This document shows positions 20,636-29,917 of a stretch of DNA of 64,000 nt, one piece after another. A model generated the notes under the pieces. That model was not told the DNA's origin. It worked only from the letters and a program-made list of their open reading frames with translations, and ran no database searches. This stretch comes from Acetivibrio straminisolvens JCM 21531 (GTDB taxonomy: Bacteria > Bacillota > Clostridia > Acetivibrionales > Acetivibrionaceae): the NCBI RefSeq assembly GCF_000521465.1, contig NZ_BAVR01000013.1:1-64000 (forward strand), given 5' to 3'. The position numbers were made by a program, and so were the translations under genes. How positions within the stretch are numbered: position 1 is the first letter of the stretch; every line of letters starts with the position of its first letter.

Positions 20636-22209
20636 GTGTGTGCTATAGCTTATTTTGTTGGATTTCTAATAGGTATAGTAATTGCAATAATTGCTTCAAT
20701 TATTGCTTCAGTAATAAGTTACCGAAAAGGTATTGAATTTAGAAAAAGAAAAGCAGAAGCCGAAATTGGCAGTGCCGAACAAGAGGCTGAGAGAATAGTC
20801 AGCGAAGCTCAAAAAATTGCAGAAGCCAAAAAAAGGGAAGTGCTGCTTGAGGCAAAAGAAGAAATTCACAAAAGCAGGTTAGAGCTTGACAGAGAAATTA
20901 AGGACAGAAGAAACGAAATTCAGCGTCTGGAACGAAGACTTGTTCAAAAGGAAGAGGCTCTTGACAGAAAAGTCGAATCCTTGGAGCAAAAAGAAGAAGT
21001 TCTTAGCAAGAAGTCAAAAGAAATTCAAGAGCTTTACGATCAGACACTGGAGACACAGAAGCAGCAGATAGCCGAACTTGAAAGAATATCCGGGCTGTCT
21101 GTTGATGAAGCAAAGGAAGTTCTTCTGAAGAATGTGGAAAGTGAAGTAAGACACGAAATGGCAATCCTAATCAAGGACATTGAGGCAAAGGCTAAGGAAG
21201 AGGCAGAGACCAGAGCAAAGAATATCGTCGCCATGGCGATTCAAAAATGTGCGGCTGATCATGTATCTGAAGTTACCGTTTCTGTTGTTCCACTTCCAAA
21301 TGATGAAATGAAGGGTAGAATAATAGGCCGTGAGGGAAGAAATATCAGAACCCTTGAAACGTTAACGGGAATCGACCTTATTATTGATGACACGCCTGAA
21401 GCCGTTATCCTTTCCGGATTTGATCCAATAAGGAGAGAAGTGGCAAGAATTACTCTCGAAAAGCTCATTCTTGACGGGAGAATTCATCCTGCAAGAATTG
21501 AAGAAATGGTTGAGAAGGCCAAAAAAGAAGTTGAAAACACCATTCGTCAGGAAGGTGAAAATGCAACATTTGACACGGGAGTTCACGGATTGCATCCCGA
21601 GATTATCAGGTTGCTTGGTAAACTTAAGTTTAGAACGAGCTATGGCCAGAATGTTTTGAACCATTCTATTGAAGTGGCTCATTTGGCAGGTTTGATGGCG
21701 GCAGAGCTTGGCGTAGATGTTAATCTTGCAAAAAGAGCAGGTCTGCTGCACGATATTGGTAAGGCTGTGGACCATGAAGTTGAAGGCTCACATGTTACAA
21801 TTGGGGCTGACATTGCCAAGAAGTATAAAGAGAGCAATGAAGTTGTCAATGCAATTGCTTCGCACCATGGGGATGTAGAAGCCACCTCTATAGTGGCAGT
21901 ACTTGTACAAGCTGCGGATTCTATCTCGCAGCAAGGCCTGGTGCTAGAAGAGAAACTCTTGAGTCGTATATCAAGAGGTTGGAAAAGCTTGAGGAAATAG
22001 CAAATTCATTTGAAGGTGTGGATAAGTGTTTTGCTATTCAGGCAGGTAGAGAAGTTCGTATCATGGTTAAACCCGAGGATGTATCGGATGCAGATATTTC
22101 ATTGATTGCAAGAGATATTGTTAAAAGGATTGAAAATGAGCTTGATTATCCTGGGCAGATAAAAGTAAATGTTATCAGGGAAACCAGGTTTATCGAATAT
22201 GCTAAATAG
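20636..22209 (+). CDS. rny: Ribonuclease Y (frameshifted near 21926)
   Basis: Membrane-anchored endoribonuclease that starts bulk mRNA decay in Firmicutes. It is about 524 aa. An N-terminal membrane helix ([18 protein letters not shown]) leads into a long coiled coil to about residue 190. A KH domain ([15 protein letters not shown]) and an HD domain ([17 protein letters not shown]) follow. A missing base near 21926 breaks the frame; repair gives [25 protein letters not shown], a standard RNase Y stretch. The start is unclear: GTG 20636 overlaps the AGGAGG at 20631-20636, so the true start codon may be a few bases downstream or altered by another error. Confidence 0.93.
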
Positions 22210-22226
22210 ATTTCCGATATTTTCTG

Positions 22227-22258
22227 CACAAAAAGCGTGAATTCACGCTTTTTGTGTT
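22227..22258 (+). terminator. Palindromic terminator after rny
   Basis: A perfect 30-base palindrome at 22227-22256. CACAAAAAGCGTGAA pairs with TTCACGCTTTTTGTG, and the T-rich arm acts as the U-tract. Confidence 0.85.
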
Positions 22259-22262
22259 ATTT

Positions 22263-22327
22263 GGCGTCTTGGAATGAAATGAAAGAGGCAAAAGCGAAGG
22301 GACTCAATGTCCCGAGCTTTCATTTAT
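22263..22327 (+). repeat. Conserved intergenic element, copy 1 (upstream of ymdB)
   Basis: One of three copies in the window of a roughly 65-base noncoding element. It has a first stem (here GCGTCTT against AAGAGGC, one mismatch), a linker AAAA, and a second hairpin GGGAC-loop-GTCCC framed by AAAGC and GCTTT with a GAA/GA internal loop. It starts just after the rny terminator and ends about 73 bases before the ymdB start codon. Copies 1 and 3 are almost identical over 50 bases. The fold is my inference from the sequence. Confidence 0.7.
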
Positions 22328-22399
22328 AAGAGTTTATGCTAATAGAATAATTATTGAGTACATATTGTGTTGCCATACGTTAGAAATGGAGGATATAAT

Positions 22400-23182
22400 T
22401 TGAAAATTCTGTTTGATGGAGACATTTTTGGCAATCCTGGTAGAAAAGCTGCGAAGGAAATGGTACAGAAATTAAAAAGGGAGAGGCAAATAGATTTTTG
22501 CATTGCCAATGGTGAGAACGCAGCAGGTGGAAGCGGAATAACTTATGTAGTTGCCCAAGAATTGTACAAATACGGAATTGATGCAATAACATTGGGAAAT
22601 CACACATGGTCGAAAAAGGAGATAATGAATTTTATTGATTCGGACAGCAATATCGTGAGGCCGGCCAATTACCCGCCTGAACTTCCGGGAAAAGGTTCTA
22701 CGATTATCTCCGGTGAAAATGGGAAGATAGGTATCCTTAACCTGATGGGAAGAGTATACATGGATAGCATAGACTGTCCGTTTAAGGCAGCAGAAAGAGA
22801 GCTGGAGTTTTTAAAGAGCAACTGCAAAATAGTTGTTGTGGATATGCATGCAGAGGCGACCTCGGAAAAGTGTGCTTTGGCATGGTATCTTGACGGTAGG
22901 GTCAGTTGTGTGTTGGGAACCCATACCCATGTCCAGACCGCCGATGAAAGAATTTTGCCCTTCGGTACGGCATTTATTTCTGATGTTGGGATGACCGGGC
23001 CCTATGACGGTATTATAGGTGTAAACAGAGAAATTGTAATTCAGAAGTTTTTAACGCATATGCCCGTGAGATTTGAGGTGGCTGTCGGACGAGTTCAGTT
23101 TAGTGCAGTATATTTGGAAATTGATGAAAAGACCGGAAAAACGATAAATATAGAAAGAATACATCAAATACTTGAGGTGTGA
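22400..23182 (+). CDS. ymdB: YmdB-type metallophosphodiesterase
   Basis: YmdB-family metal-dependent phosphodiesterase of 260 aa. Metal-site motifs are visible in order: FDGDIFG near residue 6, GENAAGG, GNHTW, DMHAEATSEK and GTHTHVQTAD. In B. subtilis YmdB hydrolyses cyclic nucleotides in vitro and steers motility and biofilm gene expression. The start is TTG 22400, selected because ATGGAGGAT lies at 22387-22394. rny-ymdB-spoVS order is conserved in Firmicutes. Conserved element copy 1 is in its upstream region and may regulate it. Confidence 0.93.
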   Translation: MKILFDGDIFGNPGRKAAKEMVQKLKRERQIDFCIANGENAAGGSGITYVVAQELYKYGIDAITLGNHTWSKKEIMNFIDSDSNIVRPANYPPELPGKGSTIISGENGKIGILNLMGRVYMDSIDCPFKAAERELEFLKSNCKIVVVDMHAEATSEKCALAWYLDGRVSCVLGTHTHVQTADERILPFGTAFISDVGMTGPYDGIIGVNREIVIQKFLTHMPVRFEVAVGRVQFSAVYLEIDEKTGKTINIERIHQILEV

Positions 23183-23284
23183 TCTAAAAAACTTATATCA
23201 CCTCAATTCCAAAATAAATAGAGCATGAAGATATTTATTGTTTCGATATAATGCCGGTATATTACTAATTATTGACTAAAAAAG

Positions 23285-23312
23285 AGGATTTTCTGATTTT
23301 ATGTAGAATTAT
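23285..23312 (+). promoter_or_regulatory. Sigma-H-like promoter for spoVS
   Basis: AGGATTT at 23285-23291, a 14-base spacer, then GAATTAT at 23306-23312. This matches the sigma-H pattern AGGAWWW with GAATT and the same spacing as the B. subtilis spoVG promoter. spoVS is a sigma-H gene in B. subtilis, so the match is biologically consistent. Confidence 0.65.
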
Positions 23313-23387
23313 AATAAATATAACTTATGAACCGAACTTGTTTTTTGGCGTGGTTTTTGTATGTAAAAAAAGGGGGTAAGAAAAACC

Positions 23388-23654
23388 ATGAGTATTTTAA
23401 AGGTTTCAGCAAAGTCTAATCCAAATTCCATAGCAGGAGCGTTAGCGGGTTTTGTCAGAGAAAGCGGTACGGTTGAGATTCAGGCAATTGGTGCCGGAGC
23501 GTTGAATCAAGCTATAAAAGCGATAGCTATAGCAAGAGGTTTTGTTGCCCCATCGGGAATTGAATTGATTTGCATCCCGGCTTTTACTGATGTTGAGATT
23601 GATGGTGTTGAAAAAACAGCAATTAAGCTTATTGTAGAGCCGAGAAAGAGATAA
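23388..23654 (+). CDS. spoVS: Stage V sporulation protein S
   Basis: SpoVS, an Alba-like small nucleic-acid-binding protein of 88 aa, needed for spore coat assembly and septation control in B. subtilis. The sequence is very typical of the family: MSILKVSAKSNPNSIAGALA, GAGALNQAIKAIAIARG and IELICIPAF. The ribosome site AAAGGGGG lies before ATG 23388. A sigma-H-like promoter lies upstream and a terminator directly downstream, so it is a single-gene transcript. Confidence 0.97.
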   Translation: MSILKVSAKSNPNSIAGALAGFVRESGTVEIQAIGAGALNQAIKAIAIARGFVAPSGIELICIPAFTDVEIDGVEKTAIKLIVEPRKR

Positions 23655-23690
23655 TGTCTTTAAATAGAGATATTATCTTGCATAAAAAGT

Positions 23691-23715
23691 ACTGCCCTTT
23701 TAGGGCAGTTTTTTT
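23691..23715 (+). terminator. Terminator after spoVS
   Basis: ACTGCCC (23691-23697) and GGGCAGT (23703-23709) form the stem, followed by a run of seven T. Confidence 0.9.
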
Positions 23716-23902
23716 ATGCCGTTTTCTAAAGACTTGAAGTGTCTTACGTTTACTTTCAAACCATAATATGCAGAAAGTGTAACCCTTTTTTTATTTTTTA
23801 ATATACTGATAGTGTAGATAAATTCTTATGATAAAAAAATGGATGAATAGCACAGGAATTATAAATCGGTATAAGGAATTATGTAAAAAGGAGGATTACG
23901 CT

Positions 23903-24643
23903 ATGCATGCACATGGACCTAAAATTGAAGCCGGTCAGATTTTAAATCCTGACTGCTTTCCACCACCATCAGAATTAGTATGTATACAGGTGCCGAAGGT
24001 ATTTGACCAGGTGGCATTGAGAGATTGTGTGACAAGAACCATATGCTTGAAAAAGGGTAGTGACCACTGTCATTCTGTCTTTGCATTTGAAGGTGCAACA
24101 GATTTTGACATCGTTGAAGTTAAGGTAATATCAAAAACAGACTCTTTGACAAGACCCGGTTATAAAAAACTGAAACTTTTTGTGAAGATAAGGTACAAAA
24201 TACACTATTCCGACGGTTCCGAACAGCTTTCCCAGACCGACGAGGCAACATTCAACCTCACGATTAATGAAATATACTGCCCAAGCTGTGTTGCACAGGT
24301 TGGAGTAATCAAATCCAATGATGACTTCTGGGATTGTTCGACGAAGACCAAGGATCCCGATGGAACCATGATAAAAGTTGAAGCTTTGGCTGAAGCTTTT
24401 AACGACGTGATTAATCCTAATACAGGAGTGCTTTCACTGGATATCGGAGTATTCTTTATAGTTAAATGTGAATGTGTTGTACAGCTTCTTATTCCTTCTT
24501 ACGGCTATTGCCCGGTTCCACCCGAACAGGTCAATCCGGCCGTACAGAACTGTAAAACATTTAACGACAAGACAAAGACACCTTTCCCGACGAAGTTCTT
24601 CCCAGATCAGAAGTGGAATCCGTTGGATCATAGAAGTGAATAG
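23903..24643 (+). CDS. Cys-rich conserved hypothetical protein
   Basis: A 246 aa protein with no signal peptide or membrane helix. Cysteines are frequent (about 16), including CVTRTIC, YCPSCVAQ and KCECVV. The first third has PKVFDQVALRDC, a motif I associate loosely with clostridial spore coat or exosporium proteins, followed by a beta-rich region. ATG 23903 is chosen over ATG 23828 because of AAGGAGG at 23888-23894. It is a monocistronic unit after spoVS, ending in a strong terminator. A spore coat role is a guess from context and composition. Confidence 0.65.
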   Translation: MHAHGPKIEAGQILNPDCFPPPSELVCIQVPKVFDQVALRDCVTRTICLKKGSDHCHSVFAFEGATDFDIVEVKVISKTDSLTRPGYKKLKLFVKIRYKIHYSDGSEQLSQTDEATFNLTINEIYCPSCVAQVGVIKSNDDFWDCSTKTKDPDGTMIKVEALAEAFNDVINPNTGVLSLDIGVFFIVKCECVVQLLIPSYGYCPVPPEQVNPAVQNCKTFNDKTKTPFPTKFFPDQKWNPLDHRSE

Positions 24644-24652
24644 GCTATAAAA

Positions 24653-24690
24653 CGCGCAGAACTGCAATAAGCTGCAGTTCTGTGTGCTTT
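24653..24690 (+). terminator. Terminator after the Cys-rich protein gene
   Basis: CAGAACTGCA (24657-24666) pairs with TGCAGTTCTG (24673-24682), extendable by G-U pairs, followed by TGTGTGCTTTT. Confidence 0.8.
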
Positions 24691-24691
24691 T

Positions 24692-24756
24692 AGCCTCTCG
24701 GAGTAAAAAGAAAGAGGTAAAAGTGAAGGGACTCTACGTCCCGAGCTTCTCTATTG
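24692..24756 (+). repeat. Conserved intergenic element, copy 2 (upstream of the DUF3343 gene)
   Basis: Divergent second copy of the element. The first stem is GCCTCT with AGAGGT and the second hairpin is GGGACTCTACGTCCC framed by AAGT and GCTT. Relative to copies 1 and 3 several differences keep pairing (for example GCCTCT instead of GTCTCT, and AAGT/GCTT instead of AAGC/GCTT), which suggests a conserved RNA fold. It lies between a terminator and the start codon at 24773. Confidence 0.7.
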
Positions 24757-24772
24757 TTGTGGAGTGGTTTGG

Positions 24773-25039
24773 ATGGAGTACTATTATGTTGGCTTAGAGT
24801 CAAGAACACATGCTTTTCTTTTAGAGCACAGGATGAAGATTGAGGGTATGAAAACCTGTGAAATAACTTATATGCCCAGAGATATAATGATAGATTTGTG
24901 CAATATTGGAGTAAGATTTAAGGAAAATGAGCTTCCAAAGGCTATAGATTTGTTGAGACGTTTTAACCTGCAAGGACTGAAATTATACAAAGAGGTTGCA
25001 AGACCTGACAGGTACTGCTACCATGAAATCTCGTATTAA
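24773..25039 (+). CDS. DUF3343 protein (putative Se/S carrier-like)
   Basis: Small protein of 88 aa matching the DUF3343 pattern: an N-terminal YYYVGLESRTHAFLLEHRMK, then a MKTCEITYMPRDI segment where family members carry P-x-P-R-x-I, then a conserved Cys (DLCNIGVRF). The family is annotated as selenium- or sulfur-carrier-like on the basis of neighbours in other genomes; direct proof is lacking. ATG 24773 is chosen because GGAG lies at 24760-24763. Element copy 2 directly precedes it and a terminator follows, so it is a single-gene unit. Confidence 0.8.
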   Translation: MEYYYVGLESRTHAFLLEHRMKIEGMKTCEITYMPRDIMIDLCNIGVRFKENELPKAIDLLRRFNLQGLKLYKEVARPDRYCYHEISY

Positions 25040-25045
25040 TCATTA

Positions 25046-25085
25046 GAACCCCATCTAAAAAGTAATGGGGTTCTGATTTTTTTTT
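25046..25085 (+). terminator. Terminator after the DUF3343 gene
   Basis: GAACCCCAT (25046-25054) pairs with ATGGGGTTC (25065-25073), followed by a long T-run. The hairpin may also slow transcription arriving from the minus-strand operon. Confidence 0.9.
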
Positions 25086-25091
25086 AGAAAT

Positions 25092-26083
25092 TTAGTTCTG
25101 AGCTTCTATATTTCTCCATATATCCGGGTTTTGCTTATACCACAAAACGGTATCTCGTAATCCCTCTTCAAGATTGAATTTTGCGCTCCAGTTCAGGTTG
25201 TTTTTCAGCTTGCAGCTATTTAGGATACATCTAGTGTTCGGCAGGGAACTGTCATTGATTTTTTCAATTGCTCCGCCGGGTTTACCGGCAAGTTCAAGAA
25301 TCTTTTTTGCCATATCAAAGTCCGATATTTCGTTGCCGGAGCTGATATTATAAACTTCACCCGTCCTGCCGTAGAATAATATTCTTATTAGGGCTATACA
25401 ATGATCCAGCACATATATCCATTCCCGCACCTTGTTTTCGCAGACCGGAATGGGTTTATCCGAAAGCGCATTTATTATGCACTTTGGAATGAAATTTCCA
25501 ACATTCTGATAAGGTCCGTAGGTTGGGCAGCACCGGGTTATTATCGCCGGAAAGCCATAGGTTGACTGATAGGATTTTACCAGCATATCGGCACCGGCTT
25601 TTGAAGCTGAAAATGGATTATCAGGCAAAAGCGGTGCATCTTCGTTGAAAAATACGTCACTTACCGATGTGCTCCCATATACCTCATTTGTTGATACTTG
25701 AATAAAAAGGTTTCCCTGAAATTTTTGTTTTCCCCAGAAATACCGGGCACTTTCGAGCAATGTCTGAGTACCGAGTATATGTGTCTGTGTAAGATTCAGG
25801 GGATTGTTTGCACAATTATCCAAATTTGATTCTGAGGCAAAATTAATTATATAGTCGGGTCTATGCCTTTTAATAACATAGTTTACAAGCTCATGGTTTG
25901 TGATACTGCCCTTTACAAAATGGTATCTGGGCGATCTTTCTAAATCCTTGAAATTTTCAAGGTTTGACGGATAGTTTAGATTATCCATGTTTATGATAAT
26001 AAAGTTTTTGTTTCTTCTAAGAAAGAACGTATAAAGTTGCTTCCTATAAAACCTGCTCCCCCTGTGATAAGCATTACCTTCAT
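25092..26083 (-). CDS. RmlB-like NAD-dependent epimerase/dehydratase with altered active site (frameshifted near 26023)
   Basis: Extended short-chain dehydrogenase of about 330 aa, closest to dTDP-glucose 4,6-dehydratase (RmlB/SpsJ). The NAD site TGGAGFIGS is near the N terminus. ATG at 26083 follows GGAAGTGAT; one base is missing near 26022-26024, and repair gives FIRSFLRRNKNFIIINMDNL. Two catalytic positions differ from RmlB: VSTNEVYG has Asn where the catalytic Asp sits (TDE), and NPFSASK has Phe in place of the catalytic Tyr of YxxxK. The 4,6-dehydratase reaction may therefore be lost or changed. It is the last gene of the cotS-cotSA operon, pointing to spore coat sugar synthesis. Confidence 0.8.
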
Positions 26084-26152
26084 AGAATCACTTCCCTTGT
26101 CAAGAAAGCCCAAATTTTGCTTTCTTACATAAAAAATTTATCCCGCTTTATT

Positions 26153-27444
26153 TTAAAAATTAATATCATCAAAGAAAGTCTCAATGTCTTGTGAAGTTTT
26201 TTCTTCTGCGCTTTTTTCTGTCATATTTTTCTTTGATATGTTTTCTTCTATCATGCTTTTTTCTGTTGATGGGCTCTGTATTTTCGTTTCCTTGACAGTC
26301 AGCCTTGGGCCAAAGTTTTGGATTGGAGCTAAAACCTCATCGGCCACTCTCTTCCAGGTATATTTCGACACAGCAGATTCATAGGCTTTTTGTCCCATTT
26401 TATAGGCTGTCTGAGGGTTGTTAAGAAGATGGATTATACAGTCGGCAAAAGAGTCCGGATTGTTGTAGTCCTTTATTACAATGCCATTGACATTATTTTT
26501 AAATATTTCAGCATTTCCACCCCGGTCGGTTGTTATAATAGGAAGACCCGCGGCCATTGCTTCGTAATGTATCCTTGCCAACGGCTCATTCCATTGGGAT
26601 GCACATACAAATATATCTGCCACATTATAATAGACCGGAATATCAGCGGGGGGAATAAAGCCTGTAAAAATAACCGGACCGTTTAATTCTTCTGCCAAGG
26701 CCCTGCACTGTCTTGTATAATCGTCTTCTTCGTTTCGACCGTACCACTTGCTTCCGATTATTACTAAAGCAGTGTCGCTGAAACTTTCCATTACTTTCTT
26801 CATGGCCGAAAGGACTATATGGGGCCCTTTTTTGGAGTTAGTCTTGTGACATGGAGTATTACCCGTTTATTCTCAATCCCCAACTTCTTTTTTAGAAGCT
26901 CTTTATTCCTAATACCTTCATCAGACCAGTTGGTTTTGAATTTTTTGATGTCGACTCCGGAGTAAACCACTCTTAATTTACTTTCCGCCATGGGATAAAG
27001 CTGTTTTATTCCATCAGCTATGAACTTACTCACGGTGTTTATAAATTCAACTCTGTTTATGCACTCAATTGCCTTTTCCGGCGGTATCTTATCCGGCGAA
27101 AACATTTCGTTGTGAAGACTTAGACTGAATCTGACAGAAGGAAGTTTTTCACTTAAGTCCAGCACCCACTTTGGACGGTTGAAAATGTGTATCAGATCAA
27201 AACTTTCGTCTAATTGATCCTGAATATTCCTAAGATACCTCAGTGCACTACTGGCCGGTACCCGGATATATCTTACATTGTCAACGACTTCATTGTTGGA
27301 AAGTTCAGGATAGCGCTTGCAGAAAACGGTTATTTCATGCTGCTCTTTGATATACGGCAGTATTTCACTTATATATAGCTGAACTGCGCCTCCGGCAACC
27401 GGAGGAACAGGAAGTTTCTCGGTACATACAAAAGCAATCTTCAT
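26153..27444 (-). CDS. cotSA: CotSA-like GT4 glycosyltransferase (frameshifted near 26830)
   Basis: Family 4 glycosyltransferase of about 430 aa, like spore coat protein CotSA. The N-terminal domain starts MKIAFVCTEKLPVPPVAGGAVQLYI. The C-terminal domain has TRLTPKKGPHIVLSAM and the donor-site motif EPLARIHYEAMAAGLPIITT, then a charged tail of about 50 residues rich in Glu/Lys/Thr. One A is missing from the run at 26828-26833. It lies directly after two CotS-family genes, as cotSA does beside cotS in B. subtilis. The sugar and acceptor are unknown. Confidence 0.85.
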
Positions 27445-27458
27445 TTTAAAAGCCCCCT

Positions 27459-28496
27459 TTAGCTTAGTGATTTTATATCCCGAAGTTTTTCGGTAAGCAA
27501 AGGCACCTTGGAATTCTCAAGCCTTGCGATTTTTTCAATTTTTGACGCGCTTTCGTTTTTGTTATTTTTGAAAATGTTTTTAACAAGGCCGAAAAACCAA
27601 TGGGGATACATAAGGTCAATATATATGAGTTCTCTGTCGGCGGGGGAAAGGGGATTTATTTCGCTGTACCAGTCAAGGATTTTTTCAATTTCGTCCAAAG
27701 ACCAAGATCCTCTGTTCTCCGACAGCTTGCCGATTATTTTCCTTAAATCGCGTCCGGGGTGATCCCAAGTTACTCCGTCGAGATCAATAACATAAACACC
27801 ATTGTCTGTAAGAAGCGCATTTCCTTTGCCATAATCCTGATGGCACAGAACAATTGTTTTGGAATCTTTATCTGTTAATTCGGTGTACTTTGAGCCATTT
27901 AAAAGCTCTATAGCTCTATGACAGATATCGAGCATATCGTCAACATATTTCAGGTAAGAACTAATAGATGCTGAAGCAGGCTTTTCCATGGATGCTTCTT
28001 TCCAGGAAGAAAGATTATCAGCCATGGACTTGTAGTGTTCGGGCCACTTGTTAAGCTTTGAAGAGACTTTGGCATTTTCCGGGGCAACATAGCCCTTTGA
28101 TGCAATATGAAATTTGGCAAGGCCATGCAAGGCAGCTTTTAGGTCATCGGGATTGCCAAAGGACAGATCCCGGCCGTAAAGCCATTCATACACAACGAAC
28201 AGTTGGTCATTAAAGGAATGGATAAGGTTGCCTTCTTTATCCCGGATTATCCCGGGAACATTTCCGCCGCTATTATATATAAAATCCTGTGCATTTACAG
28301 AAAAGCGGGCCTTATCCAATGTCTGCTTCAGTCTTTTTAGGCACAGATCACGGTCCCTGGTTTTTATTTTCCATACGGTTTTTATGCTTGCACTTTGAAC
28401 TACACTGATGTCTTGAGGTTCTATTTCATACCCCTCCAATACATAGCTTGCAAGCTTATTCAGATCTATATTTTGGATTTTGTTAATATCGTTCAA
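27459..28496 (-). CDS. CotS-family spore coat kinase-fold protein
   Basis: CotS/YtaA/YutH-type protein of 345 aa with an aminoglycoside-phosphotransferase fold. The catalytic loop is HQDYGKGN (H-x-D-x4-N) and the metal motif is VIDLDGVTWD. The start is TTG 28496, five bases after the upstream gene's stop and behind GGAAGGAC, so the pair is translationally linked. Substrates of the family are unproven; kinase activity on coat sugars or polyols is plausible. It is a paralogue of the gene at 28502. Confidence 0.85.
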   Translation of the reverse strand: MNDINKIQNIDLNKLASYVLEGYEIEPQDISVVQSASIKTVWKIKTRDRDLCLKRLKQTLDKARFSVNAQDFIYNSGGNVPGIIRDKEGNLIHSFNDQLFVVYEWLYGRDLSFGNPDDLKAALHGLAKFHIASKGYVAPENAKVSSKLNKWPEHYKSMADNLSSWKEASMEKPASASISSYLKYVDDMLDICHRAIELLNGSKYTELTDKDSKTIVLCHQDYGKGNALLTDNGVYVIDLDGVTWDHPGRDLRKIIGKLSENRGSWSLDEIEKILDWYSEINPLSPADRELIYIDLMYPHWFFGLVKNIFKNNKNESASKIEKIARLENSKVPLLTEKLRDIKSLS

Positions 28497-28501
28497 GCTG
28501 C

Positions 28502-29554
28502 TCAGTCCTTCCTTTGATTAATCTCTTCATAAACAATTGAATCGAAGTTTTCCAAAAGAGGTGCGATGGTCTTTTCAAAAGCAGTCATTTCGGTTATTCT
28601 CTTTAGATACTTTTCAAAACTCCATTCCTTGTCTCTTTGATAATAAAATTTATTCATGGCTCCCAAGAACAGATGGGGGAACATAAGGTCGAGTTTTACA
28701 ACCTTCCACTCGGAATAATCCAAAGGATTTTCCGATTGATAGAATCTTACAAATTTTCGGAAAGTCTCCGTATCCCATCTTCCGCTTTTTTTCATAATTT
28801 TATTAAGGAGCTTTCTTATATCTCGTGCCGGAATGTCTATGGTAATCGAATCTGTGTCGAGAACAAAAATTTTACCCGTAGAATTTTTTAAAAGATTTCC
28901 GGCTGCAAAATCCTGATGGCAAAGCCCACCGTGGCTTTTTACTTTTTCTACCCAGTCTTGATATTCTTTTCCCTTTAAGCCTTCAATCGCTTGTTTTGCT
29001 CTTTCATAAAAGGCGGGAAACTCTTCAATGATTACTTTACCTATCTTATCGTTTTCGGTTTTTTCAAGCTCGGCTTGATAGAACTTGTTCATGTCTTCTA
29101 CTTGCTCTGTGTATTGTTCAATCCATTTACCCAGATGGATTTTGGGTTTTGTACCTTCCAGAGGAGAAAATCCGGCTGATGCGGCATGAAATCTGGCAAG
29201 TTCTTTAACAATCGCCTTAAAGTCTTCAGGTAAACTATATGAAGGGCTTTTGCCTTCAACTGCTTCAAACAGGACATAGCAGGTTCCGTCAATATTCACA
29301 TAGTCTTTTCCATCTTTGGTTTTATATACAGAGGGAATATTCACTCCATTTTTTCTTAGGTGAGATGCAGCACTCAATATATATTTAAAAGTATCCTCAG
29401 AATTGGATATTTTCTTTAAAATCCTGTATTCATCAGGGGTTTGTATCCACCAAACGCCTTTTTTATCTTTGTAGGTCTCATTTCTTATTGATACGACCTT
29501 TATATCATATTGTGAAAGGACGTCAAAAAGAGGTTCGTGGTTTATAGAAGTCAT
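28502..29554 (-). CDS. CotS-family spore coat kinase-fold protein, second paralogue
   Basis: About 350 aa, with the same APH-like fold as its neighbour: catalytic loop HQDFAAGN and metal motif VLDTDSITID. ATG 29554 is preferred because AAAGGAGG at 29567-29574 would abut ATG 29566 with no spacer. It is the first gene of the minus-strand run cotS-cotS-cotSA-rmlB-like, a likely late sporulation operon. No sporulation sigma box was convincing upstream. Confidence 0.85.
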   Translation of the reverse strand: MTSINHEPLFDVLSQYDIKVVSIRNETYKDKKGVWWIQTPDEYRILKKISNSEDTFKYILSAASHLRKNGVNIPSVYKTKDGKDYVNIDGTCYVLFEAVEGKSPSYSLPEDFKAIVKELARFHAASAGFSPLEGTKPKIHLGKWIEQYTEQVEDMNKFYQAELEKTENDKIGKVIIEEFPAFYERAKQAIEGLKGKEYQDWVEKVKSHGGLCHQDFAAGNLLKNSTGKIFVLDTDSITIDIPARDIRKLLNKIMKKSGRWDTETFRKFVRFYQSENPLDYSEWKVVKLDLMFPHLFLGAMNKFYYQRDKEWSFEKYLKRITEMTAFEKTIAPLLENFDSIVYEEINQRKD

Positions 29555-29619
29555 GTTCTTATGCATCCTCCTTTAAAGAGAAAATAAATATGGCTGCAAA
29601 TAAAGCGCTAAGAAAGAAA

Positions 29620-29654
29620 AAAGGTATGGAAAGAGGGGGAAAAACCCCCTTTCC
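29620..29654 (-). terminator. Terminator after the amphi-Trp gene
   Basis: On the minus strand GGAAAGGGGG pairs with CCCCCTCTTTCC (29628-29654) around a T5 loop, followed by CCTTTTTT. Confidence 0.85.
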
Positions 29655-29668
29655 AGGCAAAAAATCAA

Positions 29669-29917
29669 TTAGTCTACATCCAGTTCTAATCCTTCTTCTT
29701 CAACTGCAGTTCCATTGTCCCAGGAAACTTTAAGAGTGAGTGCACCACCTTGTTCGTCTTCGCTGTACTTGATCTTGTAATCAATTTCACGGTCAGTAGG
29801 AATTGATACACTTTTTCCTTCAACTGTCAATTTTCCTGCGAACAATTCAGGAACAACTCTTTTCACGAAATCTGCAAACTCACTTTTTGTGCCGAAAAAA
29901 TCTTCTTGATACTTCAT
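29669..29917 (-). CDS. Amphi-Trp domain protein
   Basis: An 82 aa acidic protein. The pattern LTVEGKSVSIPTDREIDYKIKYSE...LTLKVSW fits the amphi-Trp domain family, whose alternating strand pattern ends in a conserved Trp. The family function is unknown; members often sit beside sugar-active or regulatory genes. ATG 29917 follows AAGGAG. A terminator follows, so it is a single-gene unit between the coat operon and the coiled-coil gene. Confidence 0.7.
   Translation of the reverse strand: MKYQEDFFGTKSEFADFVKRVVPELFAGKLTVEGKSVSIPTDREIDYKIKYSEDEQGGALTLKVSWDNGTAVEEEGLELDVD

Noticed and set aside
24692-24756. Element copy 2 as a mini-ykkC (guanidine-II) or c-di-GMP riboswitch
   Set aside because: The loops are not ACGR pairs and the GEMM core blocks are absent, so neither class fits.
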